NCBI RefSeq assembly: GCF_900102215.1
Contig: NZ_FNBG01000007.1
Span: forward strand, 1-64,000
DNA length: 64,000 bases
Reading direction: 5' to 3'
Origin: Fontibacillus panacisegetis
Lineage (GTDB): Bacteria; Bacillota; Bacilli; Paenibacillales; Paenibacillaceae
Shown one piece after another: positions 9,500 through 18,760 of this stretch; the first letter of the stretch is position 1, and each line of letters starts with the position of its first letter. Below the pieces are notes generated by a model. It was not told where the DNA came from, did not search any database, and saw only the letters and a program-made list of their open reading frames with translations. The translations under genes were made by a program, and so were the position numbers.

Positions 9500-9976
9500 T
9501 TACAGCAGTTTGGCTAAATCATCTTCTATTTTATTAGGTGCGACTGTTGGCGCATATCTCTTCACAACATTCCCTTTACGGTCAATCAGAAATTTAGTGA
9601 AATTCCATTTGATGCGACTTGATAATATCCCTTTCTGCTGTTGTTTAACAAATGTAAATAACGCATCCTCATTGTCACCGTTCACATCTATTTTAGCGAA
9701 AATCGGGAACGTTACGCCATAATTTAATTGACAGAACTGAGTAGTTTCCTCAATATCATCATATTCCTGATTGTTGAACTGGTCACATGGGAAGCCCAGA
9801 ATGACCAGACCTTGTTCTTTATACTTGCTATATAGCTCCTCAAGCCCACCAAACTGTGGCGTTAATCCACATTTACTTGCCGTATTCACAATGATTAAGG
9901 GTTTACCTTCATATTCCCTCAACGACTTTTGCTGTCCATTTGTCATTTTAACCTGAAAATCATATACCGTACTCAT
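9500..9976 (-). CDS. Glutathione peroxidase family thiol peroxidase
   Basis: A 158-residue peroxidase of the BsaA/GPx family. It reduces hydroperoxides with thiols; bacterial Cys-type members usually use thioredoxin. Peroxidatic Cys36 lies in NTASKCGLT, the second conserved block GFPCDQF contains Cys64 and Gln66, and the WNF motif is in IKWNFTKFL, so the catalytic set is complete. It is a cysteine enzyme, not a selenoenzyme. The start has a strong GAGGAGG site, directly downstream of a long palindrome, and the gene is followed by the OhrR-type regulator. This pairing suggests that it replaces Ohr as the peroxide-inducible target. Confidence 0.93.
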   Translation of the reverse strand: MSTVYDFQVKMTNGQQKSLREYEGKPLIIVNTASKCGLTPQFGGLEELYSKYKEQGLVILGFPCDQFNNQEYDDIEETTQFCQLNYGVTFPIFAKIDVNGDNEDALFTFVKQQQKGILSSRIKWNFTKFLIDRKGNVVKRYAPTVAPNKIEDDLAKLL

Positions 9977-9992
9977 TATCTTACCTCCTCAA

Positions 9993-10030
9993 AAATAAAT
10001 CGTATACGATATATCGTACACGATTTATTT
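9993..10030. promoter_or_regulatory. 38-bp near-perfect palindrome, likely OhrR operator
   Basis: The sequence from AAATAAATCG to CGATTTATTT is palindromic at 18 of 19 pairs (the exception is 10004/10019). It is centred between 10011 and 10012 and contains two overlapping ATCGTAnACGAT cores. It abuts the ribosome site of the peroxidase gene, where a bound MarR-family dimer would block transcription of the peroxidase/OhrR operon. Binding is inferred from position and symmetry. Confidence 0.75.
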
Positions 10031-10338
10031 GAAAATAACAAGTTCTCTCTAACCCCCTCACACAAAATACTCATCATACAGAAACAAACAAGGACAGATC
10101 ATCGTTTATATTTTGACTAACTGGTAGTAAATCTGACGCTCATGCTCCCGTTTGCCGCTCCACCGACTTTTTCTACGTCACTTTAGATGCTTATTCATCT
10201 ATTTGAACGCTAGAGCTGATTTGAGCAACTAACGGACACCAGTACTTTTATTTGCCAAAAATCTGTCGAAATTGTTACGTTTGAGCTCATATAAGGTCTC
10301 TCATGTCCACATACTCGTTAACTGACCAACGAAAAAAC
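10031..10338. other. Intergenic region without recognised genes
   Basis: About 300 bp separate the peroxidase operon promoter from the terminator of the SLH gene. I see no ORF with a ribosome site, no RNA motif and no repeat here. The -35 region of the peroxidase promoter probably lies at its left edge. Confidence 0.6.
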
Positions 10339-10373
10339 AAAAATCCGCAATCTCGCAAGATTGCAGATTTTTA
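10339..10373 (-). terminator. Rho-independent terminator of the SLH-protein gene
   Basis: The stem AAAAATCCGCAATCT/AGATTGCAGATTTTT (one mismatch) with loop CGCA lies 6 bp past the stop of the SLH gene. On the minus strand it is followed by TTTTTGTTTTTT. Confidence 0.85.
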
Positions 10374-10379
10374 CTCTCA

Positions 10380-11654
10380 TTATTTTTTAGTCGCTGTAGA
10401 AAAAATAACGGTTTTGGCTGTATTATCGATCAGTACATTTACCGTATATTCCCCGACGGTGGCTTGCTTGGATGAAGCCAGAGGTCTGCCTGCTTCTACC
10501 TCAGTACATATGGAGTTGAACCAGCGGAGGAACACGGTGGCATCATAAGTAAACAATTGATTTGCAAAAAGCTCGATCGGCTCCTGATTACGAGCCAACG
10601 TTCCTTCGCGCAGCCGAACTGTAATGCCATAAGTGTTATATGTAGGATCGAGCCAAATAGAAGTTTCTTCTGCATTATCTCCCGCAGCTCCCTGTTGAAC
10701 TGCCTTCTTCTCCTTCTCATCCTTAAAGAGTCTGAGCGTCGTATCTAATAGATCATAATTCGTGCCGCGAAGCTTTCCTGCTTGCAATAAAGCATCGTAT
10801 GCATTCCACATCTGCTTGTCCGGGAACACTACGATTCTTTGTCCTCCGCCTACTGTCGGTACAACACGCTGAAGCTTCTCGGCTTCTGCCTGAATCGGAA
10901 TCCGTTTGGTTTTATCAATAAGACGATTCAAAATGACTAGCGATTCTGCCCGAGTTACATACTGTCCCACACCAAATTTACCATCTGGATAACCTTGCAT
11001 AATGCCTTTGATCAAGGATTCAGAAATAAATTTCTGCTCTCTGTCATTAGCGCTTGTTAAATCGCCATAGGATTGCGCCACAGAGCGGCTAAACTGCTCA
11101 TCTTCAAGAAACTCCGTTTCTTGCAAAGTATAGAAGAGAACTTCAGCAACATTTTCGCGTGTCATGTCCATCTGAAAATCACTATACCTGCTTTTGTTCA
11201 AAAAGTTCAGGTCACTCGCCACGTCTATAAATGGTTTTGCCCAATATCCTGACATAGCTGGCTTAAAACTAAAATACCGATAATCCTGCTTCAAAATAGT
11301 GCGGTTCTCATCTGTTAGAGATTCAAGAAATGCCCCCCGCCAGCTGCGCTCCTGATTAGGATGCTGCTCACTATATGATAGAATGAGCATTTTGATGAAT
11401 TGATCCACCTTCACTGGCTCATTGGGTCGAAAACTGCCATCCGGGTATCCGTCCAAAATCCCTTGCTTCACCATCTCCTCAATCTCATCCTGTGCCCAAT
11501 GTCCTCCGATATCCTTAAATACAGGACTCTGAGTCTGGGCAGCAGACACAGATAAAGGAGGTATTCCCCCTCCTATCAGACTAGTTAGCAAGCCAATCGT
11601 CAGCCAAATGGCAACGTTACCTGCCAATATACGTGATTTCATCTGTCCTATCAT
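10380..11654 (-). CDS. Exported S-layer-homology (SLH) domain protein
   Basis: A 424-residue secreted protein, probably attached to pyruvylated cell-wall polymer through SLH repeats. The start is set at the ATG at 11654 because CAGGAGG lies 8 nt upstream; a frame open 27 codons further lacks this. After a signal peptide (about residues 1-40, ending near VSA-AQT) there are SLH units: 'FKDIGGHWAQDEIEEMVKQG...GYPDGSFRPNEPV' (first), a diverged middle unit, and '...LIKGIMQGYPDGKFGVGQYVTRAE' (third). The C-terminal 170 residues are not recognised and may be the functional part. The gene is single, with its own terminator. Confidence 0.85.
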   Translation of the reverse strand: MIGQMKSRILAGNVAIWLTIGLLTSLIGGGIPPLSVSAAQTQSPVFKDIGGHWAQDEIEEMVKQGILDGYPDGSFRPNEPVKVDQFIKMLILSYSEQHPNQERSWRGAFLESLTDENRTILKQDYRYFSFKPAMSGYWAKPFIDVASDLNFLNKSRYSDFQMDMTRENVAEVLFYTLQETEFLEDEQFSRSVAQSYGDLTSANDREQKFISESLIKGIMQGYPDGKFGVGQYVTRAESLVILNRLIDKTKRIPIQAEAEKLQRVVPTVGGGQRIVVFPDKQMWNAYDALLQAGKLRGTNYDLLDTTLRLFKDEKEKKAVQQGAAGDNAEETSIWLDPTYNTYGITVRLREGTLARNQEPIELFANQLFTYDATVFLRWFNSICTEVEAGRPLASSKQATVGEYTVNVLIDNTAKTVIFSTATKK

Positions 11655-11992
11655 TGTAGAGCCTCCTGAATTAATATAAACTTGCGCCAAAAAGCATGAA
11701 TCTGGAGCGAGAAGCAGGGGATCTACTGCATCCAAAATTCGACATAGAATCCGCTACCACTATCCAGAAAACCATAATTGAGGAGTATTGTGAATAGGTC
11801 AAACGACTGCAGTAAATAAGCACAAAACACATAGTAGCTACGCTTCAAAATTGATCTACTGGACTCATTCCCTGTTCTATTAAGGCAGACATATCGCAAC
11901 CTTATGCCTAATTAGATACCTAATAATTGACATTCACACCCTTTATTCCAATTATAAGGTAAATACTCCGCATTAAATATTTTAACAATTAA
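11655..11992. other. Intergenic region upstream of the SLH gene
   Basis: About 340 bp with no supported gene. It should hold the promoter of the SLH gene (the right-hand part is AT-rich), but I could not identify a convincing -35/-10 pair. Its right end is the terminator of the GH94 gene. Confidence 0.5.
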
Positions 11993-12031
11993 AAAGTGAC
12001 ATCCTGACGATACCCATCAGAATGTCACTTT
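11993..12031 (-). terminator. Rho-independent terminator of the GH94 gene
   Basis: The stem AAAGTGACATcCTGA/TCAGaATGTCACTTT lies about 35 bp after the stop at 12067. On the minus strand it is followed by TTTTTAATTGTT. Confidence 0.85.
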
Positions 12032-12066
12032 AGTACTAAATATAATGCGATTATCTATATTTTTTA

Positions 12067-15000
12067 TTAAGCTAAAATAATGTCAATTCGTTGAATCAAT
12101 CCATTTCGTACATCTTCGGCTAGTTCTCCTGTTATAGCAGAAGCGTTGATTTCGAGCATTTGTCCGTCTTTTTTATGAACCGTCATGGACTTAACCTCTG
12201 CCTTGTTCGGCCCATAAGTGTCCTTGTTAACAGGATTATGATATACAACCTCTGTGCTACCGAGGAATTTAAAAGCAATTTCGCCCTGCTCATTAAACAG
12301 CCAGCCTGGCAGGGACGGATCGAATGCAAGCTCCAATTTGCCATCCTTCATATTAAACACATGCTTGCCAGCCATCATCATAATCCACATGCTAATAAAT
12401 TCCGATGTTGAGCCGCTTAACCGAGCAACGAATCCTCTACCATGCAGCTTAGGATCAGGATTCACACTGGAAGCGATAAATGATGAGTTCTCGAGCGTAC
12501 TCCGTCCATACACAGCTGGGTCAAGGAACGGAACAAGTGAAGTTTTGATCTCATTAAAGAATTCGTGCTTCAGACCAGTACTCAACAAAGAGAGCAAATA
12601 CTTGTAACTCATATGCAAAAAAATAGATTCACGCTCCAGCCAGCCCGGTGTAAATGCGCGAATACGTCCGGTTTCCATCGATTCTTCATTGATGCTGATC
12701 GATGTTTTATACATATTGAGTTTAGTATCGTACAGCTCACTGCTCCGAATGGTGGCATATGCAGCCTTTGCATCTTCATGATTGTCCAGCGTCTTCATCC
12801 AGCGTGCCGGACCTTCGAGGAAATGCGGAAGCGGACGAACCTCGAATTTTTTCACGCGTACCTTAGGCAGTCCATATCCGCTTATTTCCGGTTCTCCCTG
12901 CTCATTAACGACTGGATCAAATTCCACTGCTTCAAACGCAAAATATGTTGGTGTTAATCCTTTGCCGAGCGAAATCGCCTGAGCAATCCCTTGATCGATT
13001 TTACGAACCATTTGGCGATACAAGGCTGACAATTCCGACAACGCCAACGCTGTCTCCGTACCACTTATCCCGTGACGAATCTCCTCACGGTAATGCTCTC
13101 TGGCCGTCGCCACGGCATCCCAATAATCAAATGCTGAGAGCTGATTATTTAAATTGCTCTCTAGCAGTTCCTTCACCGTCTCCAGCAAAGTCACGATTTC
13201 TTTCGGAATCGCTACTTCCACAGCTCCATACTCATCCATCACTTCTAACATGAAGCTGATCATTCTTTTTAACTCAAACGTCTCACTCATCCCTGAACCA
13301 AACAATCCGGGAAGTCCATTCATCGCATCGTTCCAGCCTGGTTTGTTGCCTTCCATTTCGATTCCCATGCCATATGGATCAAGTGTCGCGAACTTAATTA
13401 ATGAGAGGGATACCAGCTTCCCGAAAAGATGCGTACGATATACTTCTCCTGCCCCATAACCTGTTTTCAGCCAATTGGTACTGTTCAGCGTAATCCCGAA
13501 TTTCTGCATCTTCTCTTTATCATGCACAAGAGAGCCAAACTGCCGTGCCTGATCTCCACTGAGGACATATTTCTCGCTTCTTGGCAGCACTCTGGCCGGG
13601 CTATCAAAGAACATATACGACTTCTCATCGAACAATAATTGCTGTTTACGATCAGGGAAAATATTCAGGTAACTATCGATCAAATCCATATTATAGGTCC
13701 AGTGATCCGACCAGTAGCCCTCATTAAACGAAGCTTCGATTTGCTGATCAGCCAAACTTAAAATGCCAGTTAAAAACTGCTCCTCACTCATATTCAATGA
13801 AATACCGCGTTCTGCCATAAAGGAGAAAATTTTACCCAGTGTAAATTTGCTGCGACAAATTGTTTCCAGTTCAGCCTGAGCATCCGGTGCCGCTTGAGCA
13901 AGCAGCTTCGTTAATTCCGCAGCGCTGCTCTCGGGGACTTTAAAACTCGTTCCCGCCACACCAAGCGGGTTATAACCATCGGCCTGAATCAGGCTAAAAA
14001 AGGTCACAATATTAAACGTACCTACACGTGGATTGAAGAAAATATCATTTCTCCGGTTCTGATTGGCATCGCGGAAATTACCGTTCCCTTGCGAATAATA
14101 TTCCGGTGCGATCGAGAAAAAGTTATAATCCCGCTCCAAATCACCATGCTTGCGAGAATACAAATGAAGAACGTAGCCGTCCTCTTTTCCATTGTCAAAA
14201 ATAAACGGATATCCGCCCCGCAGAAAATTGTCCATATAGCTCTGTTTGGAATAAGCATCAAATAACGGAAGCCCTGTCTTGGTAGCAATATCCTCTGTGA
14301 GCTGCTCTATTAGCTGACAGGCTTCTTGTTGTTTCTGCTCAATGTAGACTGGAGAAGCAATCAAGGAGGCTTTGCTGTTTAGGCGCTCCACACTGTCAAT
14401 ATGCCCTACTAGCGTATAAATCGTTGTCGACTCGCCTGATTTCAGCTCAGCCTGCACCCCGCTAAAGCCGCAAGGCACTTTATTTGTGCAATATTGTGGT
14501 TTAGCCGCCAGCTCAGACCATGAAAGATTAGCAAATCCTTCAGGATAACTGAGCGAAGTATTCTCTCCAAAAACGACCTCGAAATCTGTGATAGGCTGAA
14601 TTCGAGCACCGTCACGATCGAAGGATAAGTAAAAATGCCCCTTCTTCACTTCGCTTACTTCAGCCTCATCATGAATGCTGGAACGAAGACGATAATAAGG
14701 AATTCCGTTCTCCAAATTGTCGACCTCCATCCAACTGCGCAGCAAATTACCGATATCCTTGTACGCTGCATTTTCCACTCCATACGGTAAAATTTCCGGC
14801 AATCCATCAAGCACTTCTAGAGCTTGTGCCTCGCTCGATGAAGAAATATTCTCGATTTCTACCTTTCTGACAAGTGCAGCATAGTCGTCATTCGGAATAT
14901 GAAAATAAGTTACTTTTGTCTTTAAACCAACCGATGGATTTAGTTCCTCTACACATAATTCATTTGGCGAAATCCGCATAGTACGCTTTATAGCAGAATC

Positions 15001-15291
15001 AGCTGGTCCGCTCTGAAAGGGCTCGTATAAACATCCTCCAGTTTTGATAAAGGTCCGAAATCCTTGCAATTCAACCTTTTGATATGCCATGTTAGCCGGA
15101 GAAAACTCCATAATCGGATTGTTCTTGTCTCCGATCCCGAAGCTGCAAATCCCTTGACCCCTATTCACATAAAAAGTCCACATTGGAATTCCTTTGAGAC
15201 CTGCTAATCCAGGCAAAAAGCTGGAAAAAGTTTTAGCTTGATCATACCCCTCAATAACAAATGTGTTGTTTTCGAAAAAATATTTTGCCAT
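12067..15291 (-). CDS. GH94 glycoside phosphorylase, probably 1,2-beta-oligoglucan phosphorylase
   Basis: A protein of about 1074 residues of glycoside hydrolase family 94, whose members cleave beta-glucosides with phosphate to give glucose 1-phosphate. The block PGWNDAMNGLPGLFG (near residue 650) carries the general-acid Asp, and the (alpha/alpha)6-barrel segments such as GNFRDANQNRRND are present. The length (about 1075-1100), the N-terminus and the partner LacI gene resemble the Listeria innocua 1,2-beta-oligoglucan phosphorylase locus rather than the roughly 810-residue cellobiose phosphorylases; this subfamily call is from memory. I set the start at the ATG at 15291 because AAGGGGGAT precedes it; a longer frame to 15375 overlaps the upstream gene. 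It has no signal peptide, so it would act in the cytoplasm on imported beta-1,2-glucan oligomers. Confidence 0.8.
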   Translation of the reverse strand: MAKYFFENNTFVIEGYDQAKTFSSFLPGLAGLKGIPMWTFYVNRGQGICSFGIGDKNNPIMEFSPANMAYQKVELQGFRTFIKTGGCLYEPFQSGPADSAIKRTMRISPNELCVEELNPSVGLKTKVTYFHIPNDDYAALVRKVEIENISSSSEAQALEVLDGLPEILPYGVENAAYKDIGNLLRSWMEVDNLENGIPYYRLRSSIHDEAEVSEVKKGHFYLSFDRDGARIQPITDFEVVFGENTSLSYPEGFANLSWSELAAKPQYCTNKVPCGFSGVQAELKSGESTTIYTLVGHIDSVERLNSKASLIASPVYIEQKQQEACQLIEQLTEDIATKTGLPLFDAYSKQSYMDNFLRGGYPFIFDNGKEDGYVLHLYSRKHGDLERDYNFFSIAPEYYSQGNGNFRDANQNRRNDIFFNPRVGTFNIVTFFSLIQADGYNPLGVAGTSFKVPESSAAELTKLLAQAAPDAQAELETICRSKFTLGKIFSFMAERGISLNMSEEQFLTGILSLADQQIEASFNEGYWSDHWTYNMDLIDSYLNIFPDRKQQLLFDEKSYMFFDSPARVLPRSEKYVLSGDQARQFGSLVHDKEKMQKFGITLNSTNWLKTGYGAGEVYRTHLFGKLVSLSLIKFATLDPYGMGIEMEGNKPGWNDAMNGLPGLFGSGMSETFELKRMISFMLEVMDEYGAVEVAIPKEIVTLLETVKELLESNLNNQLSAFDYWDAVATAREHYREEIRHGISGTETALALSELSALYRQMVRKIDQGIAQAISLGKGLTPTYFAFEAVEFDPVVNEQGEPEISGYGLPKVRVKKFEVRPLPHFLEGPARWMKTLDNHEDAKAAYATIRSSELYDTKLNMYKTSISINEESMETGRIRAFTPGWLERESIFLHMSYKYLLSLLSTGLKHEFFNEIKTSLVPFLDPAVYGRSTLENSSFIASSVNPDPKLHGRGFVARLSGSTSEFISMWIMMMAGKHVFNMKDGKLELAFDPSLPGWLFNEQGEIAFKFLGSTEVVYHNPVNKDTYGPNKAEVKSMTVHKKDGQMLEINASAITGELAEDVRNGLIQRIDIILA

Positions 15292-15310
15292 AACGCTTAT
15301 CCCCCTTATA

Positions 15311-15326
15311 TCGAAACCGGTTTCGA
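15311..15326. promoter_or_regulatory. Perfect 16-bp LacI-family operator
   Basis: TCGAAACCGGTTTCGA is a perfect palindrome with the central CG typical of LacI/GalR operators. It lies in the 69-bp gap between the LacI-type gene and the phosphorylase start, just ahead of the phosphorylase ribosome site, so the regulator is expected to repress the enzyme from here. Confidence 0.8.
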
Positions 15327-15359
15327 ATTTGTTGAAAAAAACAGAGGTCAAGCCGCTGC

Positions 15360-16370
15360 TTACACCTCTCGGCATGATCCTCGAACCACTAGTTCAACTG
15401 CAATTTGATCAGTTTGAGGTCTCGCTTCAGATCCACCTTCTATTGAACAGATTAACATGTCGGCCGCCCTGCTGCCAAGTGCATATGTATTTTGTCGAAT
15501 AGTTGTCAATGCAGGAGTTAAATATTTTGCCATCTCAATATCATCATAACCGACGATCGACATATCTTCAGGCACATTTAATCCGTGTTTTTTCATAGCC
15601 AGCATAGCCCCGACCGCAAGGTTATCTCCCGCTACAAAAACAGCTGTCGGCAAATGTTCCAGAGCTAAAAGCTGCTCCATCGCCTTTTGACCGCTTTCTA
15701 CCGTGTAATCATAACTTCCTTGAATAATATGCTCCGGCAGAACAGTCAAGCCAAGCTGCTCCATCGCCTTTAGATAACCTTGAAGACGCTGTTCACCTGC
15801 ATATGTAGTTCCCCCGCTTATATGAGCGATGCTCCGATGTCCTAGTCCGTACAAATAATCAACAGCCTGCTTGCTGCCATCCATATTGTTAGAGCTAATT
15901 GTACTCTTAAGATCACTTTCCTGATCCAGCAATACACATGGAATCTCCGAATCCAGAAGCTCCTTGAAATAAGGGTCCGTGTAATCCGGCAGTACAACGA
16001 CAACTCCGTCAATTCCACGTAATTTACAATGCTCTAAATATCCGCCCTTTTTCCCGCCGATGTGCTTGGAAATGAACATTAGATCGTAGCCCTTTGAAGT
16101 AGCTACCTTTTTAAACCCCTCAATAACGCCACCAAAGTAAGGATGGAGAAGACCAGCACCGGAAGACTCGATGTACAGCACCCCAATCATCCAGGAACGT
16201 TTTGTCGTCAGTGTCCGAGCTTGAGCATTAGGTATATACCCCATTTGCTCAGATGCCTCCAATATTTTACGCCTTGTTTTCTCACTTACATCTGAATATT
16301 GATTAAAAACCTTCGACACGGTGGTCGGTGATAATCCTGTGGCTTTAGCAATATCATAAATCGTAACCAA
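15360..16370 (-). CDS. LacI/GalR-family transcriptional regulator
   Basis: A repressor of about 336 residues. The N-terminal helix-turn-helix VTIYDIAKATGLSPTTVSKV and hinge helix (NAQARTLTTKRS) are followed by a periplasmic-binding-protein-like effector domain. The start is chosen at a TTG at 16370 (reading L/M-VTIYDIA), 9 nt after AGGAGAT. A TTG 21 nt upstream gives a longer form with its GGAGG too far away. It is directly upstream of the GH94 gene, with the matching operator between them, so the ligand is likely a beta-glucan oligosaccharide or its breakdown product. Confidence 0.88.
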   Translation of the reverse strand: MVTIYDIAKATGLSPTTVSKVFNQYSDVSEKTRRKILEASEQMGYIPNAQARTLTTKRSWMIGVLYIESSGAGLLHPYFGGVIEGFKKVATSKGYDLMFISKHIGGKKGGYLEHCKLRGIDGVVVVLPDYTDPYFKELLDSEIPCVLLDQESDLKSTISSNNMDGSKQAVDYLYGLGHRSIAHISGGTTYAGEQRLQGYLKAMEQLGLTVLPEHIIQGSYDYTVESGQKAMEQLLALEHLPTAVFVAGDNLAVGAMLAMKKHGLNVPEDMSIVGYDDIEMAKYLTPALTTIRQNTYALGSRAADMLICSIEGGSEARPQTDQIAVELVVRGSCREV

Positions 16371-16492
16371 TTCGTACTCATCTCCTGCCAATTATAAAAC
16401 GGAATTCTCCTCCAGATTTATGCAATTGTAGCTGTACTACAAGGGAATGTCAATGAAGATAATTAATAATTATTCGCATTAAAAATTGATTG

Positions 16493-16522
16493 TTGTCGCA
16501 ATTTGCTGGATAAGAGTATAAT
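16493..16522 (+). promoter_or_regulatory. Sigma-A-like promoter of the chemoreceptor-like gene
   Basis: TTGTCG (16493-16498) and a perfect TATAAT (16517-16522) are separated by 18 bp, about 50 bp upstream of the ATG at 16572. The region is intergenic and AT-rich. Confidence 0.5.
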
Positions 16523-16571
16523 GGGGTCGAAGTGACATTTATTACATACAAACTATGTCAGGAGCTGCCTT

Positions 16572-17411
16572 ATGAACAAATTAGAAGCACTTATTGAAGC
16601 CGTCCCTTATATGAAAAAAATGAATAAAGATGATATTATGATCGGCATTACAGATCGTGAAAAGTTTTTATTCTACGCACCATCAAGCGATATTGATTTT
16701 GGCATTAAACCTGGCGATCGCATCTCTCTAGAGGATCAAAACTTTATAGACGCCTTAAACGGTAAATTTGCAATAAATAGTGTCCCTCCTGAACTCTATG
16801 GCTTTGCGATAAGTGCTTATGTAATCCCTGTAACAGACGATGATGGAACTGTAATCGGAACGTTGGCTGTAGCCCATTCCATCGAAAATGAAGAAATATT
16901 TAAAGCAAAAGCGATCACACTCAACGAAATTACGAACAAACTACTCGAAATGGTACAGACTGTAGCGGCTCATTCCGAGGAGCTCTCGGCTACTAGCGAA
17001 CATGTCCTTACCAACACCAAGCTTGCCGTTGACAATTCCAAGAACATGAACGAAACCATAGGCTTTATTAGCGAAATTTCCAATCAAACGAATCTCCTCG
17101 GACTTAACGCAGCCATTGAAGCAGCAAGAGTCGGAGAAGCTGGTGCAGGCTTTGGTATTGTTGCCAAGGAAGTGCGCAAGCTCTCCGTCGATACAAAAAA
17201 CGCCGCTGTCCACATTTCACAAACTCTTAACGCTGTACAATCTTCCATCCATCAACTAGAGACCGACTTCTCACAAATCGCTGCCTCTTCCCAAGAACAA
17301 GCAGTTCTCGTTACCGAGTTCATGACGATTATCGAACAGCTAAACGAGTCCAATAATGAAATCAAGGTATTTGTTGAAAAATTGCTGAATCATTCAAATT
17401 TAAATCGCTAA
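16572..17411 (+). CDS. Soluble methyl-accepting chemotaxis-type protein
   Basis: This 279-residue protein lacks membrane segments. Residues 1-115 form a small sensory domain (PAS/GAF-like in appearance, not assigned), and the rest is a short coiled-coil MCP signalling domain with the conserved tip [18 protein letters not shown] and the following [13 protein letters not shown] helix. In size and layout it resembles the soluble Bacillus subtilis receptor YfmS (about 286 residues). It should couple to CheA/CheW in the cytoplasm; the signal is unknown. It is preceded by a TATAAT-type promoter and followed by a strong terminator shared with the convergent exporter gene. Confidence 0.85.
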   Translation: MNKLEALIEAVPYMKKMNKDDIMIGITDREKFLFYAPSSDIDFGIKPGDRISLEDQNFIDALNGKFAINSVPPELYGFAISAYVIPVTDDDGTVIGTLAVAHSIENEEIFKAKAITLNEITNKLLEMVQTVAAHSEELSATSEHVLTNTKLAVDNSKNMNETIGFISEISNQTNLLGLNAAIEAARVGEAGAGFGIVAKEVRKLSVDTKNAAVHISQTLNAVQSSIHQLETDFSQIAASSQEQAVLVTEFMTIIEQLNESNNEIKVFVEKLLNHSNLNR

Positions 17412-17426
17412 CTTAATCCATAACAA

Positions 17427-17468
17427 TGGGCTGTCCCTTAGTCATTATATGACCCAGGAGACAGCCCA
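17427..17468. terminator. Bidirectional terminator between chemoreceptor and exporter genes
   Basis: The outer stem TGGGCTGTC/GACAGCCCA encloses an inner GTCAT/ATGAC stem. A T-rich run (GCTTTATTTATTTCT) follows on the plus strand. It closes both the plus-strand chemoreceptor gene and the 39-kb minus-strand lipopeptide operon. Confidence 0.7.
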
Positions 17469-17482
17469 AGCTTTATTTATTT

Positions 17483-18760
17483 CTACACTTGCACCGTTTC
17501 ACCACTCGATCCTGCCGATTCCGTGTCGTTTTCCTTCTCATCCTCATCTGTAAACACAAAATCTCGTATCGTTTTGATCAATAATAGAACAATGCCGCTA
17601 ATAAGGATCAAAATCGCACTTATTAACAATACCATTTCCAATGGAAAACGAAGTGCAAGCATCCCGCCGATTAATGCACCAAACGGTAATGATGCGTTAG
17701 ATAAAGATGTTAGAAAAGACATCACGCGACCCAGCAAATTTGTTGGAGTGATAATTTGAATTAAAGAGGTTTGCAGCACATTAATTACCCCCGTGCTTAG
17801 CCCCATCAGCAGCACCGCCAACATTTTCAACCAAATTCCATGCATGATAGCAAACAAACCAAGTGAGATACCCATAAAAATCCATGCTAATGCAATGACT
17901 ATGCCTTGCTTTGGCAGCTTATTAATGATTACAGAACCACCCAGCACACCCATAAAAAACGCGATGTAAATCAAGCTGTAATAAATCGGAGATCCCGCAT
18001 CTACTGCCAATGATGGAATTGTGATGATCAATATGGCCAGCAAAAAGTTGATCAAAGCATAAAATGGCAGCATGATTTTCAGGAATAAATTGCGATTGAC
18101 GAACGCGAAGCCCTCCATCAATTCACGAAGATATGATCCCGGCTCCTGAGCCTGCTCCTCTTCCGAAGCAACCGTAGGGGGATTTAAGCTCCTACTCATT
18201 TTCAGATAGATAAGTCCTGACAATAGAAGTAATCCACTCGCCAAGAAAAATGTATTTTTCATGCCGATTCCAATAATGACCGAGGCTCCCACCAAATAAC
18301 CAAGAATGTTGATCACTTGATCTGTCGAATTAATGAGCGCATTGGCTTTGACAATGCCTTCCTTGCTAGGAAGCAGCATAGGTATCATCTTATTGTTAGC
18401 GGGATAAAAGAGTAGCGAAAAACAAGATGCTAAAAACACGAGTACCAGAATCAGAATCAAATATGACTGATCCTTTCCAATCAGCAGCGGGACAGAGAAA
18501 ATGATAACCGCCTGAATTAGCAAGGATATAGTCACCAGTTTGCTTGGAGAATACCGGTCAACCAGCGGGCCTACCAGAAAGCTGAACATCGCTGTAGCTG
18601 TAATAGCGGAATACGTGAAGCTCGTATAGGATACTGATTCTGTTGTGCTCTGAATAAAATACAGCAACACCATCATATAAATACTATCCGCTACATTGGC
18701 AGAGGTACGCGACAAGTAAAAAGAGAGAAAACGACGATTGTTTAATAGATTATTTTTCAT
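17483..18760 (-). CDS. MFS exporter, last gene of the lipopeptide operon
   Basis: A 425-residue major facilitator protein with about 12 hydrophobic helices and the MFS_3/EntS-like look of drug and siderophore exporters (GPLVDRYSPSKLV between TM2 and TM3, GRVMSFLTSLSNASLPFGALIGG in the second half). Its ATG overlaps the stop of the upstream NRPS gene by 4 bp (ATGA), so it is translationally coupled to the synthetase. This is strong contextual evidence that it exports the lipopeptide or protects the cell from it. It ends at the operon terminator at 17427-17468. Confidence 0.9.
   Translation of the reverse strand: MKNNLLNNRRFLSFYLSRTSANVADSIYMMVLLYFIQSTTESVSYTSFTYSAITATAMFSFLVGPLVDRYSPSKLVTISLLIQAVIIFSVPLLIGKDQSYLILILVLVFLASCFSLLFYPANNKMIPMLLPSKEGIVKANALINSTDQVINILGYLVGASVIIGIGMKNTFFLASGLLLLSGLIYLKMSRSLNPPTVASEEEQAQEPGSYLRELMEGFAFVNRNLFLKIMLPFYALINFLLAILIITIPSLAVDAGSPIYYSLIYIAFFMGVLGGSVIINKLPKQGIVIALAWIFMGISLGLFAIMHGIWLKMLAVLLMGLSTGVINVLQTSLIQIITPTNLLGRVMSFLTSLSNASLPFGALIGGMLALRFPLEMVLLISAILILISGIVLLLIKTIRDFVFTDEDEKENDTESAGSSGETVQV

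Noticed and set aside
12067..15375. Start of the GH94 gene at 15375
   Set aside because: It would overlap the LacI gene and span the operator; ATG 15291 has a good ribosome site and matches the usual N-terminus.
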